Shown: positions 1 through 7,824, counted from the first letter of the stretch. The stretch: DNA of 17,552 nt from Zestomicrobium sp964482405 (GCA_964482405.1 CAYZXH010000035.1:1-17552), one strand, 5' to 3'. Notes: generated from the sequence alone by a model not told the origin. Translations and numbers: made by a program.

Positions 1-330
1 GCTAAAACCCTAGCAGCCACGGCTAAGGCGGCCGCGGACCCGGAGCTAGCTAGGTGGTTACTGACCTGGGCACCAATAGGGTTCGTACTGCAGCTTCTCG
101 GAGGTCCTGAAAGGCAAATAGGAATACTTCTCGCAACAGGACTGATGATCTCCAACCCACCAGCAGGCATAGCGGTGCTAGTCACCGTAGCAGCCAGACT
201 AGCCTTAACTAAGGCGTTAGGAGCTGAGAGGCTTAGAGACGTGTTTTACGTGGGCGGTGCCGGGGCTGTCGGAGGCTCTGCCATAGTATCATTCATAGTG
301 TACACATTGAGAGCTTACCTGAAAATATAG
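1..330 (+). CDS. C-terminal fragment of a multi-pass membrane protein, possibly OPT-type transporter
   Basis: The reading frame is open from base 1 and stops with TAG at 328-330, giving 109 residues with no start inside the window, so this is the 3' end of a longer gene. Three hydrophobic stretches are visible, at about residues 18-36, 40-68 and 84-105. The last is Gly/Ala-rich (VGGAGAVGGSA), and Pro-containing membrane segments precede it (TWAPIG, ISNPPAG). This composition resembles the last helices of oligopeptide-transporter (OPT) family proteins, which move peptides or metal chelates across the cytoplasmic membrane. The family call is an impression from the pattern, not a motif match. 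Other polytopic families remain possible. That it codes for a membrane protein is much surer than which one. A T-rich tract follows the stop. Confidence 0.55.
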   Translation, partial: AKTLAATAKAAADPELARWLLTWAPIGFVLQLLGGPERQIGILLATGLMISNPPAGIAVLVTVAARLALTKALGAERLRDVFYVGGAGAVGGSAIVSFIVYTLRAYLKI

Positions 331-335
331 TAGCT

Positions 336-370
336 TGTTTTTATTTCATTAAGTTCTTAGCAAGAACCTT
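336..370 (+). terminator. T-rich tract and small hairpin after the membrane-protein gene
   Basis: After the TAG at 328-330 a T-rich run (ttgtttttattt) lies at about 336-347. A small inverted repeat follows: GTTCTT at 353-358, a 3-nt loop, and AAGAAC at 362-367. Oligo-T tracts are the usual archaeal terminators, so the run could end the plus-strand transcript. The hairpin could also lie downstream of the minus-strand operon ending at 429. The stem is only 6 bp. The rest of the 331-428 gap shows nothing else recognisable. Confidence 0.35.
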
Positions 371-428
371 ACGCCAAGTCTTTTCTTAAATTAGGGTTGA
401 GCCACACTATTCAAGAGGGTTCTCAGGC

Positions 429-1763
429 CTAACTCCTTAAGGTTTCTAACCTAGACACTATCTCCTGTACGATGCTCTCGGGGCCCATCGCTATCACGTG
501 GATGCCCAGCTCCCTCACCTTCCTTATGTTTATTATCTCGTTCCTCACCGCTTCAAACGTCTTCAGTCTGTAGAGTGCTTTACCCCACTCGGGCAGTCCC
601 TTAACCTCATACACTCGCGTGAGGGGGCATATGACGTAGGTGACGTGACCCCTGCTGGAGAGAAAGTTTATGAGTTTCTGGAGTCTTTGTGCTTCCCCTA
701 TCAACGTGGATGATGTAGTCAGTAATAATATTATGGACCTATCCCTCGGTAAATACCGGTATACCTCGCTGAAAACCTCGCTCAATGTTTTAAACGATGT
801 GGGGTCCTGGATATCGGGGTTGAACGGGATTTCCGCGAGGGAGTTCATGATTTCTTGATATGCTCTCCTACCCCTCATTAAGCGGGTATGTATGTGGGTC
901 CCGCCAGCCGATGCGTGCAGACACATTAAGTCGTTCCTTCTTGCCGAGTACCTAGCTATTGACGCCACTACGCTGGCTACGTGCTCAAACGGTGTGTGCT
1001 TGTAGATTCCTGAGAAAGCCTCCCTACCCAGGTAGACTAGGAAGACCAGGTTTAGCGAGGATTCCTCCTCAGTTAACTTCACGAAGGGCTTACCCCATAG
1101 TGAGTAATGTTTCCACGAAATCCTCCTCAACTCATCGCCAGGCATGTACTCCCTGACACCATAGAACTCCACACCCACACCAACCCTCCTAGTCCTTGAG
1201 AGAGCAGCTACCTTAGAGGTTATGAGAGCCCTGCGTAGCAGGGCTTCAGAGGGTCTTGGCATCACCTTAACCTCGATAGGGTTGCCCACGAGCAACTCAA
1301 CGGACCTATAGAGTCCTAGAGGATCCCTGACAACAACCTTCAACGGACCCACTAAATGCTTACCCACCCTCCCCTCAAAAACGAACGAGATCTTAACACT
1401 ACCCCTAGGCGGTAAGTAGGTGGTACCGGAGGTCTGCGTGGACGCCCTCAAATACGGGCCGTGATGCAGCAGGAATTCCAGGAAAGCTATCGGCACCCTA
1501 CTCACGTTAACTATGGTGAAGCTGGCCCTGACTGGCTCGTCACTAAACGATCCCTCATAACTTGCTAGAACACGCGCTTTCTGGACGGCGTTGGTTGCGG
1601 CTATAGTATAGAACCTCGTGATTAAGGAGAGAATGAGTAACGCAAGCCCGACGGCGAGGGTTTCATAACCTAGGAAGATCCAGAAAGCTATCAACATGCT
1701 TGAGAAGAGGATGAGGGTTGTTAAGCGTTCAGTACCTCTAATGCTGGAGGGGGAGGCAACCAC
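429..1763 (-). CDS. DUF58 domain protein, last gene of the MoxR operon
   Basis: This 444-aa protein belongs to the DUF58 family, whose members are encoded next to MoxR AAA+ ATPases and are thought to be their vWA-like partners. Two hydrophobic segments lie near the N terminus (about 13-52). A beta-rich extracytoplasmic-type domain follows and ends in the DPLGL motif (147-151) usual before the DUF58 core. The core (about 197-234) shows GVEFYGVREYMPGDELRRIS, then WKHYSLWGKPFVKLTEEE, the family signature. After it a vWA-like fold begins (LNLVFLVYLG), but the D-x-S-x-S of a metal-ion-dependent adhesion site is absent there. The start is GTG, chosen because a full GAGGTGAT site (1769-1776) lies 5 nt upstream and overlaps the TGA of the preceding gene. 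The gap to that gene is only 6 nt, indicating translational coupling. The family call is firm; the biological role is not known. Confidence 0.9.
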   Translation of the reverse strand: MVASPSSIRGTERLTTLILFSSMLIAFWIFLGYETLAVGLALLILSLITRFYTIAATNAVQKARVLASYEGSFSDEPVRASFTIVNVSRVPIAFLEFLLHHGPYLRASTQTSGTTYLPPRGSVKISFVFEGRVGKHLVGPLKVVVRDPLGLYRSVELLVGNPIEVKVMPRPSEALLRRALITSKVAALSRTRRVGVGVEFYGVREYMPGDELRRISWKHYSLWGKPFVKLTEEESSLNLVFLVYLGREAFSGIYKHTPFEHVASVVASIARYSARRNDLMCLHASAGGTHIHTRLMRGRRAYQEIMNSLAEIPFNPDIQDPTSFKTLSEVFSEVYRYLPRDRSIILLLTTSSTLIGEAQRLQKLINFLSSRGHVTYVICPLTRVYEVKGLPEWGKALYRLKTFEAVRNEIINIRKVRELGIHVIAMGPESIVQEIVSRLETLRS

Positions 1764-1768
1764 GCGAA

Positions 1769-1776
1769 ATCACCTC
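1769..1776 (-). promoter_or_regulatory. Shine-Dalgarno GAGGTGAT for the DUF58 gene
   Basis: On the minus strand this reads GAGGTGAT, a full match to the archaeal 16S rRNA 3' tail. It lies 5 nt before the GTG at 1763 and overlaps the stop codon of the DUF4350-type gene. It fixes the DUF58 start and implies that ribosomes finishing the upstream gene re-initiate here. Confidence 0.75.
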
Positions 1777-3284
1777 ATCAAAACGTACTCGAAGCCCAGA
1801 TCCTTAAGTAGTGACGTGCCGACGGCGTTTAAGACCTCCTCACACTCAGCTATGCTCTTCTTAACTAGCCTGCCCCACATAATTACTGGGGAGAAGCCGA
1901 ACCTCTTCCTAGCCTTCGAGTACGCACCATTCATTCTCTTCCAGAACCTCCTAGCCTTAACGGGGTCGAGCCCTCGAGAAGTCAAGACGTTAATAAGTCT
2001 CTCATCACTTAAAGGCACTCCCACAACGTCTTTGAAGACTTCGTTAACTATCTCGTAAAGCGTTATGAAGTCTTCCTTACCTAAGCCAACACGCCCGGCA
2101 AGTATCTCTTCCCTCAGATCAGCTAACGTGAAGTAATCCCTGCTCACGACTCTCTCCATCGCCTGATCCTTAACCCCCTCAGGAGCTTTCTGTAATATCG
2201 TCGCCACTATAACGATCCCGAAGAACACGGCCGCCGCAACCAAGGCGAGGGTCCCGATGCTGAAGAGCTTGCTAGATATGTCGTTGATATATTCTATTAG
2301 TGGAGGGAGCCAAGTTGACGGGTGAATCAGCCTTACCAAAACGTATGAGGTCAGGATTAACGGGTCTGCGTAGAGTTGCGGGTTCGAGCTAAGTAGTCTT
2401 GCGGGGTCTACGTACTCATACTTAGTTGAATCAACTAACACTAGGACACTGCCTGACCCGCTAATCAGTAAGTCTATGCTCTCACTAAGCAACCTCACAT
2501 ACCTCCTACCCCAAGTCTCGTCCTCAAGCACTTGATTGGTTAGTATGGATCCATCAGATATTACTAAGGCTTTACACTGATCCAGAGTCTCTAAAACCGC
2601 GACAGGAATTACTTCAGAGCTCCCGCTGAGCTCGCTAACCGCTCTAACAGTGCCGTCATCAACCAAGACAACCTCTCTGGAAGGCGTTACCCCCAGGATT
2701 AGTGTGTCCTCACTGCTTTCATTGGCTGATTCGATGAAGGAAGCCTTATCAAGGTATAACTCATCACTATACCCTCCCGGGTAGTTAAAGAATGCTTTCA
2801 GGAAGTAGGAGGCGTTTTCCAGGATTTGTGCTTGAGAGAGCTTGAGTAAGAGTCTACTGTCAACCCTCACACTAAACCCTAAGCCTTCTAGGATCGTGTT
2901 GGAGTGTCCTGTCTCGTCAGCTATGAAGAGTAGTGTAGTGTTGCATTTCTTACTTAAGGACTTAATAGAGTCTAGGTCTTTCTCCGTGAAGGGTTTTTCA
3001 GGGGAGACAACTACTATTAAGAGCTTATCACACACCTCCACAGAGTTATTAGCGGTTATCCAGTCTCGAACGACCCGGACATCCTCGAACCTCTCTCTAA
3101 GCATGTAGAGTAGTTTGGAGGTTCCTAACTTACCGGTGCTTAGGGGTGACGCGCCTACGGGAACCCCCACGCTCGGAGGACCTAACTCGACAACAGCTAT
3201 TAGTGAGGCTATAAGTAAGGCTAGGAAAGTGGTCGTGGGTACTAAAGCTAAGACCTCCTTCCTCGCACTCCTAGGCTCGCTCAT
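1770..3284 (-). CDS. DUF4350-type membrane protein of the MoxR operon
   Basis: The protein has 504 aa from the ATG at 3284. One membrane segment lies at about residues 11-33, a large domain at 36-335 and a second membrane segment at about 340-365, leaving a charged C-terminal domain of roughly 135 residues predicted to be cytosolic. The stretch just after the first helix (VPVGASPLSTGKLGTSKLLYML) and the Rossmann-like pattern that follows (KLLIVVVSPEKP, TLLFIADE) resemble DUF4350, a ThuA/GldG-like fold often encoded beside moxR and DUF58. An in-frame GTG at 3296 would add four residues. The ATG is preferred because a GGTG element sits 9 nt upstream. The start overlaps the end of the 79-aa gene by 14 nt. 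Its role is presumably as a membrane-anchored subunit of the MoxR-associated complex. Family confidence is moderate, and no catalytic residues can be assigned. Confidence 0.75.
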   Translation of the reverse strand: MSEPRSARKEVLALVPTTTFLALLIASLIAVVELGPPSVGVPVGASPLSTGKLGTSKLLYMLRERFEDVRVVRDWITANNSVEVCDKLLIVVVSPEKPFTEKDLDSIKSLSKKCNTTLLFIADETGHSNTILEGLGFSVRVDSRLLLKLSQAQILENASYFLKAFFNYPGGYSDELYLDKASFIESANESSEDTLILGVTPSREVVLVDDGTVRAVSELSGSSEVIPVAVLETLDQCKALVISDGSILTNQVLEDETWGRRYVRLLSESIDLLISGSGSVLVLVDSTKYEYVDPARLLSSNPQLYADPLILTSYVLVRLIHPSTWLPPLIEYINDISSKLFSIGTLALVAAAVFFGIVIVATILQKAPEGVKDQAMERVVSRDYFTLADLREEILAGRVGLGKEDFITLYEIVNEVFKDVVGVPLSDERLINVLTSRGLDPVKARRFWKRMNGAYSKARKRFGFSPVIMWGRLVKKSIAECEEVLNAVGTSLLKDLGFEYVLMR

Positions 3285-3510
3285 CAGGTTTAGCACCTAA
3301 CTCCGCACTGTAGACGTAGGCTGCTATCTTAAGTGCTTGTATCGACGTTGCTAGGAACGCGAAGCCGGCTAAGGCCGTCAGGAACGACGTCCCGACCATA
3401 GCGTTACTCATGTAGTACACTGACCACATCAGAAATATTGTTGCTAGAATGAAAGACGCTGCCGCGAAGACCATATACGCGTACCACTTCCTAATCTTTA
3501 ATTTACTCAT
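3271..3510 (-). CDS. Small two-TM membrane protein in the MoxR operon
   Basis: This 79-aa protein has a basic N terminus (MSKLKIRKW) and two hydrophobic segments, about residues 10-32 and 38-65, then a short charged tail. The basic N terminus suggests both ends face the cytosol, by the positive-inside rule. No family is recognised. It is read from an ATG with a GAGGTGAT site at 3514-3521, which overlaps the upstream gene's stop and leaves only 3 nt of spacing. The end overlaps the following gene, so it is embedded in the operon and likely co-translated. That position argues for a real, small accessory subunit of the membrane complex rather than a chance ORF. Its function is unknown. Confidence 0.8.
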   Translation of the reverse strand: MSKLKIRKWYAYMVFAAASFILATIFLMWSVYYMSNAMVGTSFLTALAGFAFLATSIQALKIAAYVYSAELGAKPDERA

Positions 3511-3519
3511 TCAATCACC

Positions 3520-4632
3520 TCACGGTACAAAACCTGTTAGCTGGAGTAGTAACTCACCAACCCTCAGGAAATTCCTGTAGTACGTGAAGTAAACATTAGT
3601 TAACGTCTCGTCCAAGCTTAAGTGACCTAAGTATTGGACAAACACCACTAGAGCAAGCAGTATTAAGAATGCAGAGATAATGCCCTTACTAACGTGACCC
3701 CTGAAGAACTTAGTTACGTATCTGAAGAGACCCCACACAAGCATGAAGAAAATGATCTCAGTAAGTAACTGAATGACCACAGAATTAGTTATGGAACCCG
3801 CAACCGAGTTCAAGGCCGGAAACACTCTAAGAACGTAATTAGAGTATATGAAGCTGGAGACTACGTAGAGGGGTGGAGCCACATAGAGAGCTAGGATGAA
3901 GCTCATTAAGGAATAGAAGGGATACTTAATCTCGTCGAAAGTCTTAATAGCTGTCCTCAGCTCAACCCTAGCTAACTCCGGGTTAGGACTAATGAAGTAG
4001 GCAAGCGCCTCTACTAGGTTGTGAGAGGGTTCTATGAAAGCTATCAGGAATGTGATGGTTAGTAAAGCCTTGCCAACCGGATTGTCCGTGAGGAAATCGC
4101 TGAGCACCCTAACCCTAGAGTAGGGTGGTATGGCTCCCACGAACGAGAAGAATAAATCTATGTAAAGGTAAATTAAATACGCTGAGCTAATAACCAGTAA
4201 GCACAGCACTAAAGCAAGGAGAGGGTAAGAAGTCTTAGATCCCTCAACCTTAACGTCCCGCAATACCCCCTCTCTAGAACCCCCGAGGCTAGTTAGGTAT
4301 GTGTTAATCGATAGTAGCGTGAGTAAGCCCAGCGTGACTAACACTAAATAAGTGGGGTCTGGCCGCGAGCTCAAGAAGGCGAGTAGTGAGGTAATCACGT
4401 ACAGCTTATGACTCAAGGTTATGACCGTGAGTACGGCTAGTAAGGGGGTGATTAGCGTGAGTAGGCTCGTCAAAACTGTTAAGTCCTTACTAAAGAGGAT
4501 CGTGGTGATTCTCAGTAAATCACTGATTAACTTTCCTGAGAGAGTATTGATTAAGAGATTATTTATTGAGGTCCAGAACACTAAGAGAACTATGACCCGG
4601 CCAACCAGTCCTAGGACCGGCTTAGCCCTCAA
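3520..4632 (-). CDS. Polytopic membrane protein (about 8 TM) in the MoxR operon
   Basis: This 370-aa protein is strongly hydrophobic throughout, with about eight predicted membrane segments (near residues 9-30, 50-75, 94-112, 136-165, 185-205, 240-262, 283-305 and 320-340). It has short charged loops, including one with conserved-looking acidic and aromatic residues at about 215-240 (ISPNPELARVELRTAIKTFDE). No transporter or enzyme motif is recognised. MoxR clusters commonly carry one polytopic subunit without an assigned function, and this fits that slot. The start is TTG at 4632, and it shares its last bases with the TGA of the DUF4129-type gene (TTGA overlap, 4 nt), so translation is coupled. 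It is clearly a real gene by operon position and composition; the function is unknown. Confidence 0.8.
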   Translation of the reverse strand: MRAKPVLGLVGRVIVLLVFWTSINNLLINTLSGKLISDLLRITTILFSKDLTVLTSLLTLITPLLAVLTVITLSHKLYVITSLLAFLSSRPDPTYLVLVTLGLLTLLSINTYLTSLGGSREGVLRDVKVEGSKTSYPLLALVLCLLVISSAYLIYLYIDLFFSFVGAIPPYSRVRVLSDFLTDNPVGKALLTITFLIAFIEPSHNLVEALAYFISPNPELARVELRTAIKTFDEIKYPFYSLMSFILALYVAPPLYVVSSFIYSNYVLRVFPALNSVAGSITNSVVIQLLTEIIFFMLVWGLFRYVTKFFRGHVSKGIISAFLILLALVVFVQYLGHLSLDETLTNVYFTYYRNFLRVGELLLQLTGFVP

Positions 4633-5852
4633 GACTTACCCACCAAATCCTTTAATCTCACGTAATTACTGACTACCTCATCCACTAACGCGCTCTCGTC
4701 TAATGCCCCCCACCTAACCTTCTCGTAAGCGAATGTGATGTTCCTGAACACTGAGTCAGCATCAGGGAGTGTTCTAGAAACCTTCTCGTAGTACTCCCTA
4801 TGCGTATCGCTAGGACTCCTCTGAACCTTCTTTCTCAGTAACTCAACAGAGTTCCAGTAGGTTCTAATAATTCTTGACTTAATGCTGTGTTCGTAAGAAG
4901 GTCTGCCGCTACGTGGGGTTAGGCGTGCTAGAACAGGGCTAATCTTGTCTTGCTTCAGAAATATTATTAAGGATATCGTGAGGGTTAGAGCTAATACGAT
5001 GAATGGTAGAGCGGTGCCTAAATCAATACTCAAGGACGTCAACGAGGGTAGCGCTAAACCGGCTGAAGGTAGTTTAAGGCTAGGTATTGTTGGCGAGATT
5101 TGCTGAGGGTTTAAGAGATCCTCAAGACCCTTAATGAAGTTCGCGTTAGCCTCGTGTTCATTACCCAGGAATTGTAGCGCTGAATCTACCACCTCCCTCA
5201 TTAACTCCTGGTCAGCGAGTTGAGTTAGTGTCTCCGAGCTTCCTAAGTCGAGTAAGGAATTAATTAAGCTATTACCTAAAATCCTCAAAAGCTGTGAGTC
5301 TATCTGCTTCCTCGACTCAGCATCACTACTTAAATTTCTTAACGCGTAGAGCGCTCTCACGTAGTCGTCGAAGCTGATCTTACCTGAGGAATACATCTCG
5401 TTAATAAGGGTGAGTAAGTAGTTACTCACATTACCTGTTAAGGCTGCTTCCTGAATAAGTGACCTCAGTTCATCATCCCTAATACCTTGAATGAGTTCGT
5501 CTACGTTGAGGGTGCTATAACTCGTTAAGGCTTCGAGCTTGCGTGCGTTATCTAGGTCCCCGCCCTCCCCCATCAAAGACTGCAATTTACTCAGGTTTGG
5601 ATCGCTCATAATGTCTTCTAGGTCCCGGCCCTCGTTGATTGAGTTAAAGAGTTCCTTAAGTAATTGGAGATATTCCGTGTAGCTTAGTTGAGCGCCTGGT
5701 TCGTGGTCGTATAATATATCTAGGTAGTTGGGGAAGTCCGGGGTATGTATCTCGGTGGCTTCAGTAGCTGTCGCTATGGTTTGTGTTAGGAGGATTATGA
5801 GGAGTAGCATGAGTAGCAAGACTTTCTCGACATTTTTGAGGGGGTTACTCAA
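4629..5852 (-). CDS. DUF4129-type single-pass protein of the MoxR operon
   Basis: The protein has 407 aa. Residues 1-29 form a hydrophobic signal-like segment ending in small residues (TIATATEA). Residues 30-275 are mostly helical and acidic, predicted to be outside the membrane. One TM helix follows at about 280-299 and then a cytosolic tail of about 105 residues. The tail (IIRTYWNSVELLRKKVQRSP, then TLPDADSVFRNITFAYEKVRWG) has the helical pattern of DUF4129, where these residues follow a membrane anchor in proteins encoded beside MoxR and DUF58. The start is TTG overlapping the TGA of moxR (TTGA), with GGAGGT about 9 nt upstream. By analogy the tail may contact the MoxR/DUF58 pair in the cytosol while the N-terminal domain acts outside; that is inference. 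Confidence 0.75.
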   Translation of the reverse strand: MSNPLKNVEKVLLLMLLLIILLTQTIATATEATEIHTPDFPNYLDILYDHEPGAQLSYTEYLQLLKELFNSINEGRDLEDIMSDPNLSKLQSLMGEGGDLDNARKLEALTSYSTLNVDELIQGIRDDELRSLIQEAALTGNVSNYLLTLINEMYSSGKISFDDYVRALYALRNLSSDAESRKQIDSQLLRILGNSLINSLLDLGSSETLTQLADQELMREVVDSALQFLGNEHEANANFIKGLEDLLNPQQISPTIPSLKLPSAGLALPSLTSLSIDLGTALPFIVLALTLTISLIIFLKQDKISPVLARLTPRSGRPSYEHSIKSRIIRTYWNSVELLRKKVQRSPSDTHREYYEKVSRTLPDADSVFRNITFAYEKVRWGALDESALVDEVVSNYVRLKDLVGKS

Positions 5853-6775
5853 GGTTTCGGGACCTCCACGCTTGCTAGGAGGTCTTCGATAACCTTCCCT
5901 GAGTTAACGCCGCTGATCTCGTACTCCGGCTTAAGTATTATTCTATGTGATAGTACCGGCTTAGCAGCACTCTTAATATCGTCTGGTATCACGTAATTTC
6001 TTGAGTCTATGTAGGCTAACGCCTTAGCAAGTCTTACGAGGGCAATGCCTGCTCTCGGTGAAGCACCTAACTTAACCGCCGGATGCTTGCGTGACTCCTC
6101 AACCAACCTGACCGCGTAGTCGTATATTGAGTCATCTACTCTGACTTTATGGACCTCCTTAATAGACTCAAGGACCTCTTCCTTACCCATCACAGGACTT
6201 AACCCGTTAAACCTTTCCTCGATCTGATCTATCTCTTTAATGATTCTCTTTAAGCCCTCCGTGGATGTGTAGGTTGATTCTATCTTGGCTAAGAATCTAT
6301 CTAGCTGTGCCTCAGGTAAGGGGAAAACACCCTCGAACTCTATCGGGTTTTGAGTAGCTAAGACTATGAAGGGTCTCTCAAGAGGGAATGTCTGACCCTC
6401 AATACTTACCTGCCTCTCCTGCATGGCCTCAAGCAAGGCTGACTGAGTTCTAGGCGACCCCCTATTAATCTCGTCAACCAATAATACGTTAGTGAATACA
6501 GGGCCTTTCCTGAGGGTGAAGAATCCCTGCCTAGCATCATATACGTAACCACCTATTATGTCCGTCGGCAGCAAATCCGGCGTCATCTGAACCCTCTTAA
6601 AGTCTAGGTTCAGGAGCTTAGCCACGGTCTTAGCTGTTAGCGTCTTAGCTATGCCGGGCACCCCCTCAATGAGGACATGACCCTCAGCAAGCAAGGACGC
6701 GATAATAAGCCTTACCTCATAATCCTTCTCAATCAAGATCTCAGAAGCCTTCCTAAGAACTAGAGCCCAGCTCAT
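5849..6775 (-). CDS. MoxR-family AAA+ ATPase, first gene of the operon
   Basis: This 308-aa protein is of the usual MoxR length. Visible elements are Walker A GVPGIAKT (38-45), Walker B LLVDEIN (98-104), the MoxR stretch RGSPRTQSALLEAMQERQV (105-123), sensor-1 LATQNP (139-144) and the arginine-finger region QLDRF (157-161). A C-terminal helical lid includes GASPRAG. MoxR ATPases use ATP to remodel or activate partner proteins, often through vWA-type partners; here the DUF58 gene at the operon's end is the likely one. An in-frame TTG at 6799 could extend the protein by eight residues. The ATG is preferred because the TATA box at 6808-6815 would place the transcript start near 6786, downstream of the TTG. 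The identification is firm; the client is unknown. Confidence 0.93.
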   Translation of the reverse strand: MSWALVLRKASEILIEKDYEVRLIIASLLAEGHVLIEGVPGIAKTLTAKTVAKLLNLDFKRVQMTPDLLPTDIIGGYVYDARQGFFTLRKGPVFTNVLLVDEINRGSPRTQSALLEAMQERQVSIEGQTFPLERPFIVLATQNPIEFEGVFPLPEAQLDRFLAKIESTYTSTEGLKRIIKEIDQIEERFNGLSPVMGKEEVLESIKEVHKVRVDDSIYDYAVRLVEESRKHPAVKLGASPRAGIALVRLAKALAYIDSRNYVIPDDIKSAAKPVLSHRIILKPEYEISGVNSGKVIEDLLASVEVPKP

Positions 6776-6807
6776 ACCGAAACCTAATAAAATAAGCAAA
6801 AGACATG

Positions 6808-6815
6808 TATTTAAA
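6808..6815 (-). promoter_or_regulatory. TATA box of the moxR operon
   Basis: On the minus strand the sequence reads AAATCTTTAAATACATG, with a TTTAAATA core at 6808-6815. With usual archaeal spacing, transcription would start near 6786, leaving a leader of about 10 nt before the ATG at 6775. No other convincing promoter is seen within the six-gene operon. Confidence 0.55.
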
Positions 6816-6878
6816 GATTTGGTCAGACAGCCGCCACAACATCATTAAGTCAGTCTATCCTAGTATCACATCACCTAT

Positions 6879-6905
6879 ACTTAAAGATTCTTATAGAGTA
6901 TATAT
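6879..6905 (+). promoter_or_regulatory. Candidate promoter of the 293-aa gene
   Basis: The AT-rich run ACTTAAAGATTCTTATAGAGTATATA contains at least two TATA-like elements (around 6880-6887 and 6891-6905). The upstream one fits best, because it would start transcription before the Shine-Dalgarno site at 6929-6933. The nonamer TTAAAGATT occurs here (6881-6889) and again over the moxR TATA box (6811-6819). Confidence 0.4.
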
Positions 6906-6928
6906 TTCTTATTTCAAGTAGATATTTC

Positions 6929-6933
6929 GGAGG
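6929..6933 (+). promoter_or_regulatory. Shine-Dalgarno GGAGG deciding a TTG start
   Basis: GGAGG lies 9 nt before the TTG at 6943. No ATG or GTG in the same frame offers a comparable site, so the TTG is taken as the start of the 293-aa protein. Confidence 0.6.
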
Positions 6934-6942
6934 CTCGAGAGA

Positions 6943-7824
6943 TTGGTCATAGTTAATGAGTTTAGTGTTGCTCTTTCCCTAGACGTTGATGAGGTTCTCC
7001 CAATTTTATCAGATCTTCAGCTACACTTAAGTTTATGGCCTATCATAAGCTCTTCAATCGAGGTATTGAGCGGTAGTGAGGTTCTAGCTAATTTAAGGAT
7101 AGGCGATTATTCGGGTAGGGCTCGCTTCAGACTAAGTACTAGTAGGGAAGACGAGGTCACTATCATAGTGATTGAGGGGCGTAACGACTTAAGTCTGGAG
7201 CTTAGGGTGAGTGTTGTGGGTAGGGAATTACTTGGTAAACCCCTGACCATAGTTAGGGGTAGGGTCTCCGTTAAGTCAGCTAATGAGAAAGCGCTGAAGC
7301 CGCATGTTAAGGAATTCATTGAGTCATACACTAATAAGCTAATAGACGAGTTACCCGTTGTAATTGAGGCTTGGAGGAAGGGACTTGTTGAGAGAGTGGG
7401 GGCTACGCAACCGCCGGCCAAGGTAGTTCCTGGGGAGCAAGCCAGGCGTGAAGAAGTTCCTAAACCCCCTCCTGAGGTAGCGGGAGTAAGCCTTGCCGAA
7501 AACCCCGCAGCTCTTGAAGACGAGGTCTTACTAAGTAACATAATCCTGAAATCAAGAACATTAAACGAGATTAGAGAAGAACTCAGCGGTTCCGAGCTCT
7601 TGACAAGATTAAGTAAGGAGTATACGGAGACAAAACTAAAAACTCTTTACGCGCTTGCTATGGACACGGAAGGAAATAAAGTTAGGGTCTTAATCAAAGA
7701 CAGCGTAATCATAGGTGTTAGAGTAGAGTTAAAGGAAGGTGCAATCATCAACGGCGCTGAAGCCTTAGGAAAACTCAGGGAAGTAAGCAAGAGAATGTGG
7801 AGAATCACAACCTACACATTATAA
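6943..7824 (+). CDS. Two-domain protein of unknown function, N-terminal SRPBCC/START-like
   Basis: The 293-aa protein starts at TTG, supported by GGAGG 9 nt upstream. It has no signal peptide or membrane segment. Residues 1-150 alternate strands with a helix near 115-140. The order (FSVALSLDVDEVLPILSDLQ, then SLWPIISS, then beta strands) is what a START/SRPBCC or CoxG-like ligand-binding fold would give, but no diagnostic residue is present. A Pro-rich linker spans about 154-178 (QPPAKVVPG, VPKPPPEV). A second domain at about 190-293 is mixed alpha/beta, starting with helices (NIILKSRTLNEIREELSG) and ending in strands (GNKVRVLIKDSVIIGVRVEL). It is transcribed divergently from moxR with a shared 143-nt promoter region. 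The fold assignment is inference and the function is unknown. Confidence 0.75.
   Translation: MVIVNEFSVALSLDVDEVLPILSDLQLHLSLWPIISSSIEVLSGSEVLANLRIGDYSGRARFRLSTSREDEVTIIVIEGRNDLSLELRVSVVGRELLGKPLTIVRGRVSVKSANEKALKPHVKEFIESYTNKLIDELPVVIEAWRKGLVERVGATQPPAKVVPGEQARREEVPKPPPEVAGVSLAENPAALEDEVLLSNIILKSRTLNEIREELSGSELLTRLSKEYTETKLKTLYALAMDTEGNKVRVLIKDSVIIGVRVELKEGAIINGAEALGKLREVSKRMWRITTYTL

Noticed and set aside
1696..2058. Plus-strand 120-aa ORF
   Set aside because: It is antisense to the end of the DUF4350-type gene and the start of the DUF58 gene, both of which have clear family motifs and operon spacing.
3284..3296. GTG at 3296 as the DUF4350-type start
   Set aside because: A GGTG element is better spaced for the ATG at 3284, and the GTG is itself part of that element.
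6776..6799. TTG at 6799 as the moxR start
   Set aside because: The TATA box at 6808-6815 would start transcription downstream of it, so it would not be in the message.
7107..7541. Minus-strand 144-aa ORF
   Set aside because: It lies wholly within the 293-aa gene on the opposite strand; its Ser/Thr/Leu-rich composition is typical of the antisense frame of a charged protein, and no ribosome site supports it.
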